Origin: Bacteroidota bacterium
GTDB lineage: Bacteria; Bacteroidota; Bacteroidia; Chitinophagales; Chitinophagaceae
Direction: 5' to 3'
Assembly: GCA_947487525.1 (NCBI GenBank)
Contig: CANKWR010000001.1
Location: 1 to 64,000 of the forward strand
Length of the DNA stretch: 64,000 bases
Positions 18,305-28,698 of this stretch are shown here, piece after piece. A program made the position numbers and the translations under genes. Every line of letters begins with the position of its first letter. Position 1 is the stretch's first letter. A model generated the notes under the pieces. It searched no databases. It was given only the letters and a program-made list of their open reading frames with translations, and was not told the origin of the DNA.

Positions 18305-19369
18305 ATGTTAGATAAATTAGAAGCCATTAAAGCCAGATTCGACCAAGTAGGGGTGGCTTTAACCAATCCGGAGATAATTAATAACCAAATTGAGTTTGGT
18401 AAAATGAGTAAGGAATATCGTTCCTTAGAAAAAATCGTACAACCATATTTGAGGTATGTGAAGGTCTTGGATGAGCATAAATTTGCGAAAGACTCCTTAA
18501 ATGGGGATGATGCGGATATGCGTGAATTGGCAAAAATGGAATTGCCGAGTTTGGAGGAAGAAAAAGAAGCATTGGAAAAAGAGTTGACTAAATTATTGAT
18601 TCCAAAAGATCCTCAGGATGATAAAAATGCAATTATAGAATTGCGTGCAGGAACGGGTGGTGATGAAGCAAGTTTATTTGTGGGTGATTTATTAGGCATG
18701 TATACAAGATATTGTCAAAAGAAAGGATGGAAAGTAGCCATTGCAAGTGAGAGCGAAGGATCGGTTGGCGGCTACAAGGAAGTAATATTAGAAGTAACGG
18801 GTGAGGATGTATATGGTACCATGAAATTTGAGAGTGGGGTACATCGTGTACAACGCGTACCAAGTACAGAGACACAAGGTCGTGTGCATACATCGGCAGC
18901 TACTGTAGCAGTGATGCCAGAAGCCGAGGAAGTGGATTTTGTATTGAATCCAGCGGACGTAAAAATGGAAACTGCAAGGAGTGGTGGTGCAGGTGGACAA
19001 AACGTAAATAAAGTAGAGACGAAAGTAATGTTAACGCATATTCCAACGGGTACGGTCATTATTTGTCAAACAGAACGCTCTCAGTTGGGTAACCGAGAGA
19101 AAGCCATGGGTATGTTGCGTACTAAATTATTTGAAGAGCAAGTTCGTAAACAAGAAGATGAAATTTCAAGACATCGTAAAACATTGGTAAGTACTGGAGA
19201 TAGAAGTGCAAAAATCAGAACCTATAACTGGCCACAGGGTAGGGTTACAGACCACCGGGTGAATGTAACTTCTTATAATTTAGATGCAGTAGTGAATGGA
19301 GATATTGAAGAGTTTATTGAAGCCTTACAAATGGCGGAAAATGCGGAGAAAATGTTGGTACAAAATTAA
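18305..19369 (+). CDS. prfA: Peptide chain release factor 1
   Basis: Recognises UAA and UAG stop codons in the ribosomal A site and triggers peptide release. It has 354 residues from ATG 18305 ([16 protein letters not shown]); an in-frame extension to 18263 would run through the promoter. The codon-reading tripeptide PxT is PST at 186-188, and the catalytic GGQ is intact with Gln at about 232 ([14 protein letters not shown]). PxT rather than SPF identifies RF1, not RF2. The gene for the methyltransferase PrmC, often next to prfA, is not adjacent here. Confidence 0.97.
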   Translation: MLDKLEAIKARFDQVGVALTNPEIINNQIEFGKMSKEYRSLEKIVQPYLRYVKVLDEHKFAKDSLNGDDADMRELAKMELPSLEEEKEALEKELTKLLIPKDPQDDKNAIIELRAGTGGDEASLFVGDLLGMYTRYCQKKGWKVAIASESEGSVGGYKEVILEVTGEDVYGTMKFESGVHRVQRVPSTETQGRVHTSAATVAVMPEAEEVDFVLNPADVKMETARSGGAGGQNVNKVETKVMLTHIPTGTVIICQTERSQLGNREKAMGMLRTKLFEEQVRKQEDEISRHRKTLVSTGDRSAKIRTYNWPQGRVTDHRVNVTSYNLDAVVNGDIEEFIEALQMAENAEKMLVQN

Positions 19370-19400
19370 TAAAAGAGGGCCTTACATCACGAGAACTTTT

Positions 19401-20417
19401 TTATTTCACTAAGCTTTGTTCCCATTTCCAAGCAGTTAACATCATGTCGTCTAATCCATATTTGCAACTCCAGCCTAATTGTTTTACGGCTTTATCGTTG
19501 TTTGCATAAATCGCCACAATGTCGCCGGCTCTTCTTGGCCCCACCTCATAGTTTAATTGAACCCCACTCACTTTTTCAAATGCATGGATGGCTTCCAAAA
19601 CAGTGATGCCATTTCCTGTACCAAGGTTGAATACCTCGCAGGATTTTTCTTTATTTTTTTTTATTGAAAATTGCAATGCCAATGTATGTGCATGTGCAAT
19701 ATCGCAAACATGTATATAGTCTCTAATACAGCTTCCGTCTCGGGTATCATAATCGGATCCATGCACTTGCATAGTAGGCAATTTCCCAATGGCAGTTTGT
19801 GTAATGGCCGGTACTAAATTTTGAGGACGACCAATGGGCAATTCACCAATTGCAGTGCTAGGATGCGCCCCTACTGGATTAAAATATCTTAAAAGAATGG
19901 TAGATAAAGGATAAGTAAATGCCGTGTCTCTAACAATGGTTTCTCCCATTTGCTTGGTTGCGCCATAGGGAGAAGCAGCTGTTTGTAAAGGCGTGTTTTC
20001 AGTCACTGGAATCAATTCAGGGTTTCCATAAACGGTACAAGAGGAAGAAAATATAAAATGCTTTACATTGTACTTTACCGCCATTTGCAACAAATTTACC
20101 AATGAAAATAAGTTGTTATCGTAATAGTCTAATGGTATTTCAACGGATTCCCCTACTGCTTTGTAAGCTGCAAAATGAATGATACCAATGATGCCAGGGT
20201 TTTCTACAAAAATGGATTCTGTGGCGGTTTTGTTGGTGAGGTCAACCTGGTAATTTTTTACTTTCTTTCCAGTGATTTTTTCAATTCCATGTAAAGAAGC
20301 ATCGGCAGCCCTAGATAAATTGTCTACGGAAATCACATTAAAACCATGTTCGATTAAATCAACAATGGTATGTGCGCCAATGTAACCGCAACCTCCGGTA
20401 ACTAAAATTGTTTGCAT
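19401..20417 (-). CDS. galE: UDP-glucose 4-epimerase
   Basis: NAD-dependent short-chain dehydrogenase interconverting UDP-glucose and UDP-galactose for the Leloir pathway and surface glycans. It has 338 residues, the same length as well-studied GalE proteins. The N-terminal NAD motif is TGGCGYIGAHT (residues 7-17), the catalytic YxxxK is Y151-G-A-T-K155, preceded by SSSCTVYG, and the substrate-binding segment PVGAHPS and the C-terminal RRAGDIVAIYAN are present. It converges on prfA with 31 nt between stop codons and no obvious strong terminator. Confidence 0.95.
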   Translation of the reverse strand: MQTILVTGGCGYIGAHTIVDLIEHGFNVISVDNLSRAADASLHGIEKITGKKVKNYQVDLTNKTATESIFVENPGIIGIIHFAAYKAVGESVEIPLDYYDNNLFSLVNLLQMAVKYNVKHFIFSSSCTVYGNPELIPVTENTPLQTAASPYGATKQMGETIVRDTAFTYPLSTILLRYFNPVGAHPSTAIGELPIGRPQNLVPAITQTAIGKLPTMQVHGSDYDTRDGSCIRDYIHVCDIAHAHTLALQFSIKKNKEKSCEVFNLGTGNGITVLEAIHAFEKVSGVQLNYEVGPRRAGDIVAIYANNDKAVKQLGWSCKYGLDDMMLTAWKWEQSLVK

Positions 20418-20456
20418 TAATGGAATTTAGAATACAAAGAAACGAAAAAAAATGCA

Positions 20457-21503
20457 CTAAGCTTTAATTGCTAAAGTAAAACCCACGGTGGTACCCACAT
20501 TTATTTTGCTTCTGATTTGAATTGATTCGTTGTGTGCTTCAATAATATGTTTGCAAATAGCCAATCCTAGTCCTGTTCCTCCAATTTCTCTACTTCTTGC
20601 ATCATCGGTACGATAGAAACGCTCAAACAATCGTGGTATATGCTCTTCGGCAATACCTATTCCATCGTCACTTATTTCAATTAAAATTTTCCCGTCTCCC
20701 AGTGCATAAATACTGGCTGTGATATAGCCGTCTATTTTCCCATATTTAGCTGCATTTGAAAAAGTATTTACCAGCAATTGATAAATTTTATTTCTGTCAG
20801 CAAATACGTATACAGGGTTTTCATTTCCTTTTTTATATTGAAATTGAATATTTTTCTTAAGCCACTTCACACTTAAATTATGCACTACTTCATTGATTAA
20901 ATCTTGTATAATGAATGAGGTCTTAAGAATGGGTTCTTTGTTTATTTCTAAATTGGTAATTACATCTACATCGTTTAGCAAACCAACTAGTCTTTGCACA
21001 TTTGCTTGTGCTTGGTTTACGAATTTATTTCCAATGATCGGATCCTCCATTGCACCATCGGCAATTAGCTCTAAGTAACCCTGAATTGCAAAAATGGGTG
21101 TTTTAATTTCGTGTGAAAGGTTTTGTAAAAACTCTTTTCTAAAAGCTTCATTGGATTGAAGTTGTAGTATTTGTTCGGACTGTTGCGTAGCCCATTGTTC
21201 AACGTCTTCTCTAACGTCATCAATTCCTTTTTGAGGAAGTATGTATTTTTGATAAGCCTCTTCTCTTTTACTTGCCTTGGTTGAAGCGATCAATTTATAG
21301 ATTAACTTAATTTTTCGGTATATAAAAAACTCCATTATTTTATATACAATAAAGTATATTACTACAAAACAGGTAAGAAAATAAATCAGAAATACCTTCC
21401 AGCTTACAATAAGTGCAAAAACACTAATCCCAATAATGGTAGATAGTAAAAGTGCAGTGAGTGCTGCTAGTTGTTTGGGAGATAAATTCTTTTCTTTAAA
21501 CAT
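20457..21503 (-). CDS. Sensor histidine kinase, PhoR-like, two membrane helices
   Basis: Membrane histidine kinase paired with the response regulator just upstream. It has 348 residues. Two close hydrophobic helices (about 12-32 and 37-56) leave almost no periplasmic sensor domain, so it probably senses membrane or cytoplasmic cues or a partner. A linker runs to about 115. The H-box FLQNLSHEIKTP contains the phospho-acceptor H131, the N-box is VNTFSNAAKYG, the G1 box is ISDDGIGI and the G2 region is GGTGLGLAIC near residue 310. No PAS domain is seen. It lies 59 nt after the regulator gene, with its own -7 box in that gap. Confidence 0.92.
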   Translation of the reverse strand: MFKEKNLSPKQLAALTALLLSTIIGISVFALIVSWKVFLIYFLTCFVVIYFIVYKIMEFFIYRKIKLIYKLIASTKASKREEAYQKYILPQKGIDDVREDVEQWATQQSEQILQLQSNEAFRKEFLQNLSHEIKTPIFAIQGYLELIADGAMEDPIIGNKFVNQAQANVQRLVGLLNDVDVITNLEINKEPILKTSFIIQDLINEVVHNLSVKWLKKNIQFQYKKGNENPVYVFADRNKIYQLLVNTFSNAAKYGKIDGYITASIYALGDGKILIEISDDGIGIAEEHIPRLFERFYRTDDARSREIGGTGLGLAICKHIIEAHNESIQIRSKINVGTTVGFTLAIKA

Positions 21504-21531
21504 ATACTTGGTAAGTGCCCAATGTGCATTA

Positions 21532-21539
21532 CAAAGTTA
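21532..21539 (-). promoter_or_regulatory. -7 box upstream of the histidine kinase gene
   Basis: TAACTTTG on the minus strand matches TAnnTTTG exactly, in the gap between the regulator and kinase genes, so the kinase may also be transcribed separately. Confidence 0.4.
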
Positions 21540-21562
21540 GCTTTTTATCATTATAAAAAGGA

Positions 21563-22246
21563 CTAATAGTCAAATTTATAACCCACGCCTTTCACGGTAG
21601 TGATACAGTCAATGCCTAGTTTGACACGTATTTTTCGCACATGTACATCTATGGTTCTGTCGCCCACGATTACATCATTCCCCCATACTTGCGATAAAAT
21701 TTCGTTTCTTAAAAAAACCCTTCCAGCTTGTGCAGCTAATAAGTACAATAATTCAAATTCTTTTTTTGCTAAAATATGCAGTGTGCCATTCAAGTTGGTA
21801 TTGTATTGACTTGCATCGATTATCAAATCCTTGATTTGGATTATTTTTTTATCGCTGGAAGCAGGTTGAATACGTCTGAATAATGCCGAAATCCTACTTA
21901 CCAATACTTTGGGACTTATGGGTTTATTTACGAAATCATCTCCACCTAATTCAAGTCCTTTAATATGAGAAGCTTCGTCGTTGAGAGCCGTAAGCAAAAC
22001 AATAAGTGTTTTATCAAATTGCTTATTGCTTCTTAAATACTCACAAACCTCAAATCCGTTTCTTTTCGGCATCATTACGTCTAGGATAATACAATCCGGG
22101 GTATATTCTTGTGCCTTTTCAATTGCCTCTGCGCCGTCCTTTGCAGTGATGACTTCGAATCCGGATTTCATTAAATGGAAACTGATAATTTCAATAATGT
22201 CTGGCTCGTCGTCAGCAATTAAAATTTTGATAGGATTTGTTTCCAT
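21563..22246 (-). CDS. OmpR/PhoB-type response regulator
   Basis: DNA-binding response regulator, cognate partner of the adjacent histidine kinase. It has 227 residues. In the receiver domain the acidic pocket is ADDEPD (11-16), the phospho-acceptor Asp is D56 in DCIILDVMMP, and the conserved Lys is in VNKPIS near 109. The C-terminal winged helix (about 135-227) has the expected recognition helix and wing RTIDVHVRKIRVKLG and ends in GVGYKFDY. The ending and sequence style are like PhoB family members, but the regulon cannot be told from sequence. Confidence 0.93.
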   Translation of the reverse strand: METNPIKILIADDEPDIIEIISFHLMKSGFEVITAKDGAEAIEKAQEYTPDCIILDVMMPKRNGFEVCEYLRSNKQFDKTLIVLLTALNDEASHIKGLELGGDDFVNKPISPKVLVSRISALFRRIQPASSDKKIIQIKDLIIDASQYNTNLNGTLHILAKKEFELLYLLAAQAGRVFLRNEILSQVWGNDVIVGDRTIDVHVRKIRVKLGIDCITTVKGVGYKFDY

Positions 22247-22260
22247 AGGTAATAGGTAAC

Positions 22261-22268
22261 CAAAAGTA
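22261..22268 (-). promoter_or_regulatory. -7 box of the response regulator promoter
   Basis: TACTTTTG on the minus strand matches TAnnTTTG exactly, 14 nt before the start codon. Confidence 0.45.
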
Positions 22269-22381
22269 AGCTATATAAATCATATCTAAATAGCGGGGCA
22301 AGGTTATCAAATTGTTAACTGTGTTTCCAATAAATAGCGGATCCATCCTTAGCTTACCGCATCGAAAATCTACCTAATTTT

Positions 22382-23038
22382 TTATTGATCCTTAAGAATA
22401 TGTAAGATATAGGGATTGGCCTTTTTTTCCCTTCCCCAGGTGGTTGCTGGCCCATGTCCTGAATAAATAGTCATCGTATCGGGTAGGCATACTATTTGTG
22501 TTTTAATACTATTGATCAAATCTAATGGGTTGCTTCCGGGCAAATCGGTTCGACCAACGCCGTCTTTAAAAATTAAATCTCCTCCAATCAAAAAGTCCTG
22601 TGCTGCATTGTAAAAACAAACACTACCAGGGGAGTGTCCCGGGGTCAATAAAACTTTAAATTGATCCTTGCCAAATTCAATGATATCATCCTGTGCAATA
22701 TAGGAAACAAGTCCATTGTAAGGGTCGCAAGGCACGCCCCATCGAGCACCTCCTTCAGGCAAACGATCGATAACGGGTTGTTCATTTTTATGAAAATGGG
22801 CAGCAAGACCATATTTTTCACTCACGAAATTATTGCCAAACACATGGTCTAAATGACAATGCGTATTTAATAATAGGGTAGGCGTTAAATTTTTTTCTGA
22901 AATAAAACTAGACAAAGCCTCTTGTTCATTTTTTAAATAACAGCCAGGATCAACAATGATGGCCTCTTTTTGTTCATTGAATAAAATGTAGGTATTTTCT
23001 TGAAAAGCATTGAAACAAAAACATTGTACTGTTAACAT
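22382..23038 (-). CDS. MBL-fold metallo-hydrolase, glyoxalase II-like
   Basis: Metallo-beta-lactamase-fold hydrolase of 218 residues with two metal sites. The key motif is NTHCHLDHVFG near residue 60 (THxHxDH), further ligands are in LTPGHSPGSVCF near 132 and IGGDLIFKDGVGRTDLPG near 155, and the last His is in YSGHGPATTWG near 198. It is shorter than classical glyoxalase II and lacks its C-terminal helical domain, so it belongs to the YcbL-like group, whose natural substrate is often unclear. The gene starts 33 nt after pyrD ends, so the two are likely co-transcribed. Confidence 0.9.
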   Translation of the reverse strand: MLTVQCFCFNAFQENTYILFNEQKEAIIVDPGCYLKNEQEALSSFISEKNLTPTLLLNTHCHLDHVFGNNFVSEKYGLAAHFHKNEQPVIDRLPEGGARWGVPCDPYNGLVSYIAQDDIIEFGKDQFKVLLTPGHSPGSVCFYNAAQDFLIGGDLIFKDGVGRTDLPGSNPLDLINSIKTQIVCLPDTMTIYSGHGPATTWGREKKANPYILHILKDQ

Positions 23039-23071
23039 GAAAAGAGGCTGTTTGATAAATTATTTTAATGA

Positions 23072-24112
23072 TTATTTAGTTGCAGCTAAGTGGGTACAAA
23101 TATTTTTTACAATACTTGGGCCTTCATAAATAAAGCCGGTCCATATTTGAACTAATCTTGCACCTGCGTCTAATTTAGTTTTTGCGTCTTCGCCTGTGAA
23201 AATACCGCCACTTGCAATAATGGGTAAGCGATTACCAATGCCTTTATACAAATAGCTTAAAATTTGATTTGATTTTGTAAGTAAGGGTTGCCCACTTAAT
23301 CCTCCTGCTCCAATGGTATTTGCTTTTTCTGCATTTGGAGTATTCAATAAGCTACGATCCAATGTTGTATTGCTTGAAACAAGTCCATCTATTTTCACTT
23401 CCTGGGTTAACGCAATGATATCATCTAAAGCGGCATGTTCTAAGTCAGGTGCAATTTTTAATAAAATAGGCTTGTTGTTTCTATTGATATTTTGCAACTC
23501 ACTAAATATTTTTCGAAGTGATTCTTTTTCTTGCAGCTCACGTAAACCAGGCGTATTAGGGGAGCTAACATTCACCACAAAATAATCAATCACCTCTTCT
23601 AGCCCTGTAAAATTGATACAATAGTCTTTCCAAGCATCGGCATTTTCTGTCAATTTGTTTTTTCCAATGTTACCGCCAATGATTAGGGAAGAATTGGACT
23701 TCTCTTTTCTCAATTTTAATCTTTTTGAAATCACTTCCACACCGTCATTGTTAAATCCCATTCGGTTGATTAATGCTTTTTGACTGGGAAGTCTAAACAA
23801 CCTGGGTGCTGGATTGCCTGCTTGTGCTTTTGGCGTGACGGTGCCAATTTCTATGAAACCAAATCCAAGTAATTCTAAAACATTTAAATGCTCGGCATTT
23901 TTATCAAATCCGGCACCCAACCCAACAGGATTTATAAAATGCAAACCAAGCAGGTTTGTAGAAAGATCCGTCCCTTTGTATTGAAAATTACGGGATAGGA
24001 GTTCTTTACCAAAAGGCAATGCTGCTGCAAAGTGTAATCCATTCATGGATACCTTATGCGCTGTTTCGGGGGGGAATAAAAAAAGGCTATTTCGGATAAG
24101 AGGATACAACAT
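23072..24112 (-). CDS. pyrD: Dihydroorotate dehydrogenase (quinone), class 2
   Basis: Membrane-associated flavoenzyme oxidising dihydroorotate to orotate with quinone as acceptor. It has 346 residues. The N-terminal helical extension (RNSLFLFPPETAHKVSMNG) that binds the membrane and quinone marks class 2. NPVGLGAGFDKNAE (near 62), the active-site region VNVSSPNTPGLRELQ (near 181, catalytic Ser in class 2) and the FMN phosphate site GGIFTGEDAKTKLDAGA near the C-terminus are intact. A consensus -7 box ends only 4 nt before the ATG. It leads an operon with the MBL hydrolase. Confidence 0.96.
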   Translation of the reverse strand: MLYPLIRNSLFLFPPETAHKVSMNGLHFAAALPFGKELLSRNFQYKGTDLSTNLLGLHFINPVGLGAGFDKNAEHLNVLELLGFGFIEIGTVTPKAQAGNPAPRLFRLPSQKALINRMGFNNDGVEVISKRLKLRKEKSNSSLIIGGNIGKNKLTENADAWKDYCINFTGLEEVIDYFVVNVSSPNTPGLRELQEKESLRKIFSELQNINRNNKPILLKIAPDLEHAALDDIIALTQEVKIDGLVSSNTTLDRSLLNTPNAEKANTIGAGGLSGQPLLTKSNQILSYLYKGIGNRLPIIASGGIFTGEDAKTKLDAGARLVQIWTGFIYEGPSIVKNICTHLAATK

Positions 24113-24116
24113 GGCC

Positions 24117-24124
24117 CAAAATTA
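24117..24124 (-). promoter_or_regulatory. -7 box directly before pyrD
   Basis: TAATTTTG on the minus strand matches TAnnTTTG exactly and ends 4 nt before the start codon, implying a leaderless or nearly leaderless mRNA. Confidence 0.45.
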
Positions 24125-24213
24125 CGATGAAATATTTAGTTGCATAAACAACTGTTTATAAAAATGACTACATTTAGGGTCAAATTGAGTGTAGAACCCA
24201 TAAATCCAATTGT

Positions 24214-25389
24214 ATGCAAGAAGCTTATATCGTAGCAGGTTTTAGAACAGCCGTCACAAAGAGTAAAAAAGGGGGATTCCGTTTTATGCGTTCCGATGAA
24301 TTAGCGATTCAAGTAATTCAAGGTTTGATGAAAAGTTTACCTGCCTTAGATCCGAAATTAGTGGATGATGTAATCGTGGGCAATGCCGTGCCAGAAGCAG
24401 AGCAAGGTTTGCAATTTGGAAGAATGATTTCTGCAAAAGCATTGGGAATTGAAGTGCCAGGGATCACTATAAATAGATATTGTGCAAGTGGATTGGAAAG
24501 TATTGCGATGGCCACTGCTAAAATACGCACTGGGATGGCCGATTGTATCATTGCAGGTGGAACAGAGTCCATGAGTTTGGTACCTACTGCGGGTTGGAAA
24601 ACAGTGCCCGCTTATTCTATTGCAGTTGAAGAGCCTGATTTTTATTTATCCATGGGCTTAACAGCAGAAGCGGTTGCCAATGAATATAAAGTGAGTAGGG
24701 AAGACCAAGATGCGTTTGCGTTGGCTTCACATCAAAAAGCAAAAGCAGCCATTGAAAACGGCCATTTTAAAAAAGGCATTTTACCTATCGAAGTCACAGA
24801 GACCTATGTAAATGAAAAAAATAAGCGTGCAACGAGGTCTTTTATTGTTGACACGGATGACGGTGTGCGTGCGGACACAACGATAGAAGCGTTGGCAAAA
24901 TTAAAACCCGCATTCGCCATGAAGGGTTCCGTGACAGCGGGCAACTCCTCTCAAACAAGTGATGGTGCTAGTTTTGTAATTGTCATGAGTGAGAAAATGA
25001 TTAACGCACTTGGCTTAAAACCAATTGGACGATTGGTGAATTGCGCATCGGCAGGAGTACATCCAAGAATTATGGGAATTGGTCCAGTTGCGGCAGTGCC
25101 AAAAGTATTAAAGCAAGCCGGAATGAGTTTAGATCAGATAGATTTATTTGAATTAAATGAAGCATTTGCTTCTCAGTCCCTTGCGGTGATGCGCGAACTA
25201 CAATTAGACCCCAATAAAGTAAATATTAATGGGGGTGCCATTGCATTAGGACATCCTTTGGGCTGTACGGGCTCTAAACTTACAGTGCAGATAATCAATG
25301 ACTTAGAAAGACTTAATAAAAAATATGGCATAGTAACCGCATGTGTTGGGGGTGGTCAAGGGATTGCTGGCATTATTGAAAAATTATAA
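24214..25389 (+). CDS. Thiolase (acetyl-CoA C-acyltransferase)
   Basis: Thiolase of 391 residues, likely the last step of fatty-acid beta-oxidation or acetoacetyl-CoA metabolism. The nucleophilic Cys is C90 in [10 protein letters not shown], followed by [10 protein letters not shown]. The C-terminal catalytic regions [16 protein letters not shown] (His) and [11 protein letters not shown] (second Cys) are intact. [14 protein letters not shown] is also typical. No other beta-oxidation genes are adjacent; a multifunctional 3-hydroxyacyl-CoA dehydrogenase would be expected elsewhere. A degradative FadA/FadI role is favoured over biosynthetic acetoacetyl-CoA thiolase on overall sequence style only. 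Confidence 0.92.
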   Translation: MQEAYIVAGFRTAVTKSKKGGFRFMRSDELAIQVIQGLMKSLPALDPKLVDDVIVGNAVPEAEQGLQFGRMISAKALGIEVPGITINRYCASGLESIAMATAKIRTGMADCIIAGGTESMSLVPTAGWKTVPAYSIAVEEPDFYLSMGLTAEAVANEYKVSREDQDAFALASHQKAKAAIENGHFKKGILPIEVTETYVNEKNKRATRSFIVDTDDGVRADTTIEALAKLKPAFAMKGSVTAGNSSQTSDGASFVIVMSEKMINALGLKPIGRLVNCASAGVHPRIMGIGPVAAVPKVLKQAGMSLDQIDLFELNEAFASQSLAVMRELQLDPNKVNINGGAIALGHPLGCTGSKLTVQIINDLERLNKKYGIVTACVGGGQGIAGIIEKL

Positions 25390-25442
25390 GGTTTTTTAAG
25401 TAGCTTAGTTACTCATTATTTAAAAAAATAAATAAGTTTAAC

Positions 25443-28400
25443 ATGCGCATTATTCTTTTAGCTATCATCTTAGCAGTTTCAACTGTTTTATCCTTGGAAG
25501 CAACCGCTCAAAAGTCAAAAAAAGTTGCCACACCTGTAGCATCTGTTGAAAAAGTTGACATCAATAAAGTATTTAAAAATTGGAAACCAAGAAACGTTGG
25601 ACCTTCAAGTATGAGTGGTCGCGTTACGACCATTGATGTGGAAGTAAATAATCCTAATCATATTTGGATTGGTGCTGCATCGGGTGGTGTTTGGAAAACA
25701 AATAATAGTGGTGTGAGTTGGACGCCTGTTTTTGAAGAACAACCCATCATGAACATTGGCGCCTTGGCTATTCAACAATCTAACCCAAGCGTAGTATGGG
25801 TTGGAACGGGCGAGGGTAATCCTAGAAATTCAATTAATATCGGAGAGGGTATGTACAAGACGATGGATGCAGGTAGAACTTGGAAGCGCATGGGCCTTGA
25901 GCAAACAAAAAATATTCATAGGGTTATCATTGATCCAAATAATCCCAATGTAGTGTATGCGGGTGCTATTGGCAATCCTTATGGACAAAGTAAAAACAGA
26001 GGAGTATATAAAACAAATGATGGTGGGGAAACCTGGGATCAAATTTTATATACCAATGATACAACAGGACCTGGCGATATGATCATGGATCCTACCAATC
26101 CTAATAAATTATTTGTTGCCATGTGGCATCATTATCGCAATGCGTATCATTTAGAAAGTGGCGGACAAGGTAGTGGTTTATACATGACCATTGATGGTGG
26201 TAAAAACTTTATTGAATTAGGCAAAGAGCATGGTTTGCCTGATGGAAATTTAGGAAGAATTGGACTTGCGATAAGTAGATCCAATCCAAATAGAGTGTAT
26301 GCATTAGTAGAATCTACAAAAAGTGGATTGTATAAAAGTGATGATGGTGGCTATTCATGGAAACTAGTGAATGGTCAAAAGTCAATTGTAGATAACAGGC
26401 CTTTTTATTTCCAGGATATTATTTGTGATCCTTTAGATGAAAATACTTTATGGTACATAAGTCAAACAGTACAAAAAAGTATTGATGCGGGTAAAACTTT
26501 TGAAACCGTTATTCCTTATAGTGGCATTCATCCAGATCACCATGCATTTTGGATTCATCCAAAAGACAATAAATTAATTTTAGACGGAAATGACGGAGGT
26601 ATTGGTTTAACACGTGATGGAGGAAAAACATGGATGTTTGATGAAAAAATTCCAGTAGGACAGTTTTATCATATTAATGTAGACAATGAAATTCCTTATC
26701 ATATTATGGGAGGAATGCAAGACAATGGATCTTGGAGAGGACCTGCTTATTCTTTGACAAAAGGAGGTATCCGAAATTTTGATTGGGATAATTTATGGGG
26801 TGGTGATGGATTTGATGTTATGCCAGATCCGGAAGATGCCAATTGGGTGTATGCTATGAGTCAAGGCGGTTCTGTAGGAAGATATAATACCATAACAGGT
26901 CAGTCTTCTTATATCAAACCACCTGCACCGGATGCAAAAACCTTACTTCGTTTTAACTGGAATGCTGCCATCGCGCAAGATCCATTTGATACAAAAACTA
27001 TTTACTTTGGGTCTCAATTTTTACATAAGAGTACCAACAAAGGAGCAGGCTGGGAAATTATTTCTCCAGACTTAACTAGCAATGATAGCGCAAAAATTGA
27101 TCAAACGAATAACGGCGGATTAAGTGTTGATATTACGGGTGCCGAAAATCATTGTACGATTATTTCCATTGCTCCTAGTACTTTGAAAAAGGGTTTAATA
27201 TTTATAGGAACAGACGATGGTAAAGTGCAAGTAACCGACAATGGTGGAAAGTCTTGGACAGATCTAACGGCAAATATTACGGGCTTGCCTAAAGGAGCTT
27301 GGATTCCGCAAATAAGAACTTCTGCAACGAATCCAAATGAAGTTTTTGTAGTGGTAAATAATTATAGACAAGGTGACTTCGCTCCTTATATCTTTAGATC
27401 TAATGATGCAGGTAAGACTTGGACAAATATGGTGGATGCAAAGAAAGTAACTGGATATGCTCTAACTGTTTTACAGGACCCAGTGGAACCAAATTTAGTA
27501 TTTGTTGGAACAGAGCAAGGCTTTTATGTAAGCTTAGACAATGGCATTAATTTTCAGCAATGGAAAAATGGATATCCTTCCGTATCTACCTATGATTTTG
27601 CCATTCAAGAAAGAGAAGCAGATTTAGCGATTGCTACTTTTGGTAGAAGCTTATGGGTATTAGACGATATCAAACCATTAAGAAAATTAGCATCAACAAA
27701 AGGAGTAGCAAGTAAATTTTTTATAACAGCACCAGCTGCAAGTTATAATTTCTCAGTAAAAAATTCGCCCTATGAGTGGAGTACATGGGGAATGTGGGAT
27801 GCGCCGAATAAACCATTAGGCTTACCAATTACCATTTACACTACCGATAGCGTTAAAAAAGCAAAGGTGCAAATCAAGGATGGTAAAGATGCGGTGATAC
27901 GCAATTTAACTTTCAAAATTGATACTGGATTCAATAGAAATTATTGGGGCTTTGAGCAAAAGGGCAATAGGTCGGTAGGTGCGCCAAAAACTGGTGGAGG
28001 AGGAGGAAGAAGAATGATGGATGAAGAAGCAAGTGCAGGTGCAGGTGAGGAGGACAAAGAATTTACAGGACGTGATGTATTGCCTGGCAAGTATAAAATG
28101 ATTGTAACAGTGGGCAATCAAAAAGATTCTGTTTGGGTGGAAGTAAAAGAAGATCCAAGATTGCCAAGTAAAAATGAAGTAGTACTTGCGCAAGATGCTG
28201 CATTAGAAAAACTACAGCCAGCGGTAAATAAATACAATGCTGCAATGGATTTAATTGATGATGCCGAATTAGTGCTCACTGGATTAAAAGCAGAATGGAA
28301 GGATAAAAAAGACAAAGGAGTAGATACTTTAAACAAGGCACATAAAGTGATTATTGAAAAGATTAAAGAACTACGAGCGTATATGATGGGTAAGAAACAA

Positions 28401-28652
28401 GAGAAACAAGGATATGGAACAGTGCCAGTGATTACACCAGTAGGAATCATTAGAAACGCTAGCATGTTAATTATCGGCAAGAATTCGTTGCCTGGAGCGC
28501 AAGAACAAATGGCCATTCAAAACGCAATCACTGCTGCCAATGAAATAGCCGTTAAGGTAAATGCATTTATTGAAAAGGATTGGGCCGACTTTAGAAAATT
28601 AGTAGAGGCTAATCCAATTAAAAAGTTTAAAGAGGTTGAGTTAATTAAATAA
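25443..28652 (+). CDS. Large exported BNR/sortilin-like beta-propeller protein, copy 1
   Basis: Predicted secreted protein of 1069 residues with a signal peptide (MRIILLAIILAVSTVLSLEA, cleavage near TAQ). The first 700 residues hold many Asp-box/BNR-type repeats such as GVWKTNNSGVSWTP, GVYKTNDGGETWD and GLYKSDDGGYSWK, forming one or two beta-propellers as in VPS10/sortilin and glycosyl-hydrolase-like exo-proteins. A low-complexity Gly/Arg/Glu patch (GGGGGRRMMDEEASAGAGEE) near 860 precedes a beta-sandwich-like segment and a helical tail. No type IX sorting domain is visible at the C-terminus. A paralogue follows after 46 nt and a hairpin. Substrate or ligand is unknown; binding or hydrolysis of glycans or peptides are both possible. 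Confidence 0.88.
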   Translation: MRIILLAIILAVSTVLSLEATAQKSKKVATPVASVEKVDINKVFKNWKPRNVGPSSMSGRVTTIDVEVNNPNHIWIGAASGGVWKTNNSGVSWTPVFEEQPIMNIGALAIQQSNPSVVWVGTGEGNPRNSINIGEGMYKTMDAGRTWKRMGLEQTKNIHRVIIDPNNPNVVYAGAIGNPYGQSKNRGVYKTNDGGETWDQILYTNDTTGPGDMIMDPTNPNKLFVAMWHHYRNAYHLESGGQGSGLYMTIDGGKNFIELGKEHGLPDGNLGRIGLAISRSNPNRVYALVESTKSGLYKSDDGGYSWKLVNGQKSIVDNRPFYFQDIICDPLDENTLWYISQTVQKSIDAGKTFETVIPYSGIHPDHHAFWIHPKDNKLILDGNDGGIGLTRDGGKTWMFDEKIPVGQFYHINVDNEIPYHIMGGMQDNGSWRGPAYSLTKGGIRNFDWDNLWGGDGFDVMPDPEDANWVYAMSQGGSVGRYNTITGQSSYIKPPAPDAKTLLRFNWNAAIAQDPFDTKTIYFGSQFLHKSTNKGAGWEIISPDLTSNDSAKIDQTNNGGLSVDITGAENHCTIISIAPSTLKKGLIFIGTDDGKVQVTDNGGKSWTDLTANITGLPKGAWIPQIRTSATNPNEVFVVVNNYRQGDFAPYIFRSNDAGKTWTNMVDAKKVTGYALTVLQDPVEPNLVFVGTEQGFYVSLDNGINFQQWKNGYPSVSTYDFAIQEREADLAIATFGRSLWVLDDIKPLRKLASTKGVASKFFITAPAASYNFSVKNSPYEWSTWGMWDAPNKPLGLPITIYTTDSVKKAKVQIKDGKDAVIRNLTFKIDTGFNRNYWGFEQKGNRSVGAPKTGGGGGRRMMDEEASAGAGEEDKEFTGRDVLPGKYKMIVTVGNQKDSVWVEVKEDPRLPSKNEVVLAQDAALEKLQPAVNKYNAAMDLIDDAELVLTGLKAEWKDKKDKGVDTLNKAHKVIIEKIKELRAYMMGKKQEKQGYGTVPVITPVGIIRNASMLIIGKNSLPGAQEQMAIQNAITAANEIAVKVNAFIEKDWADFRKLVEANPIKKFKEVELIK

Positions 28653-28655
28653 GTT

Positions 28656-28684
28656 TAAATGAGTCTCTTCGGAGACTCATTTTG
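28656..28684 (+). terminator. UUCG-capped hairpin between the two BNR proteins
   Basis: The stem AAATGAGTCTC / GAGACTCATTT has a stable TTCG tetraloop and a short T-tract. It lies directly between the paralogues, so the second gene may be expressed at a lower level or from its own promoter. Confidence 0.75.
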
Positions 28685-28698
28685 TTAAAATTAAAACT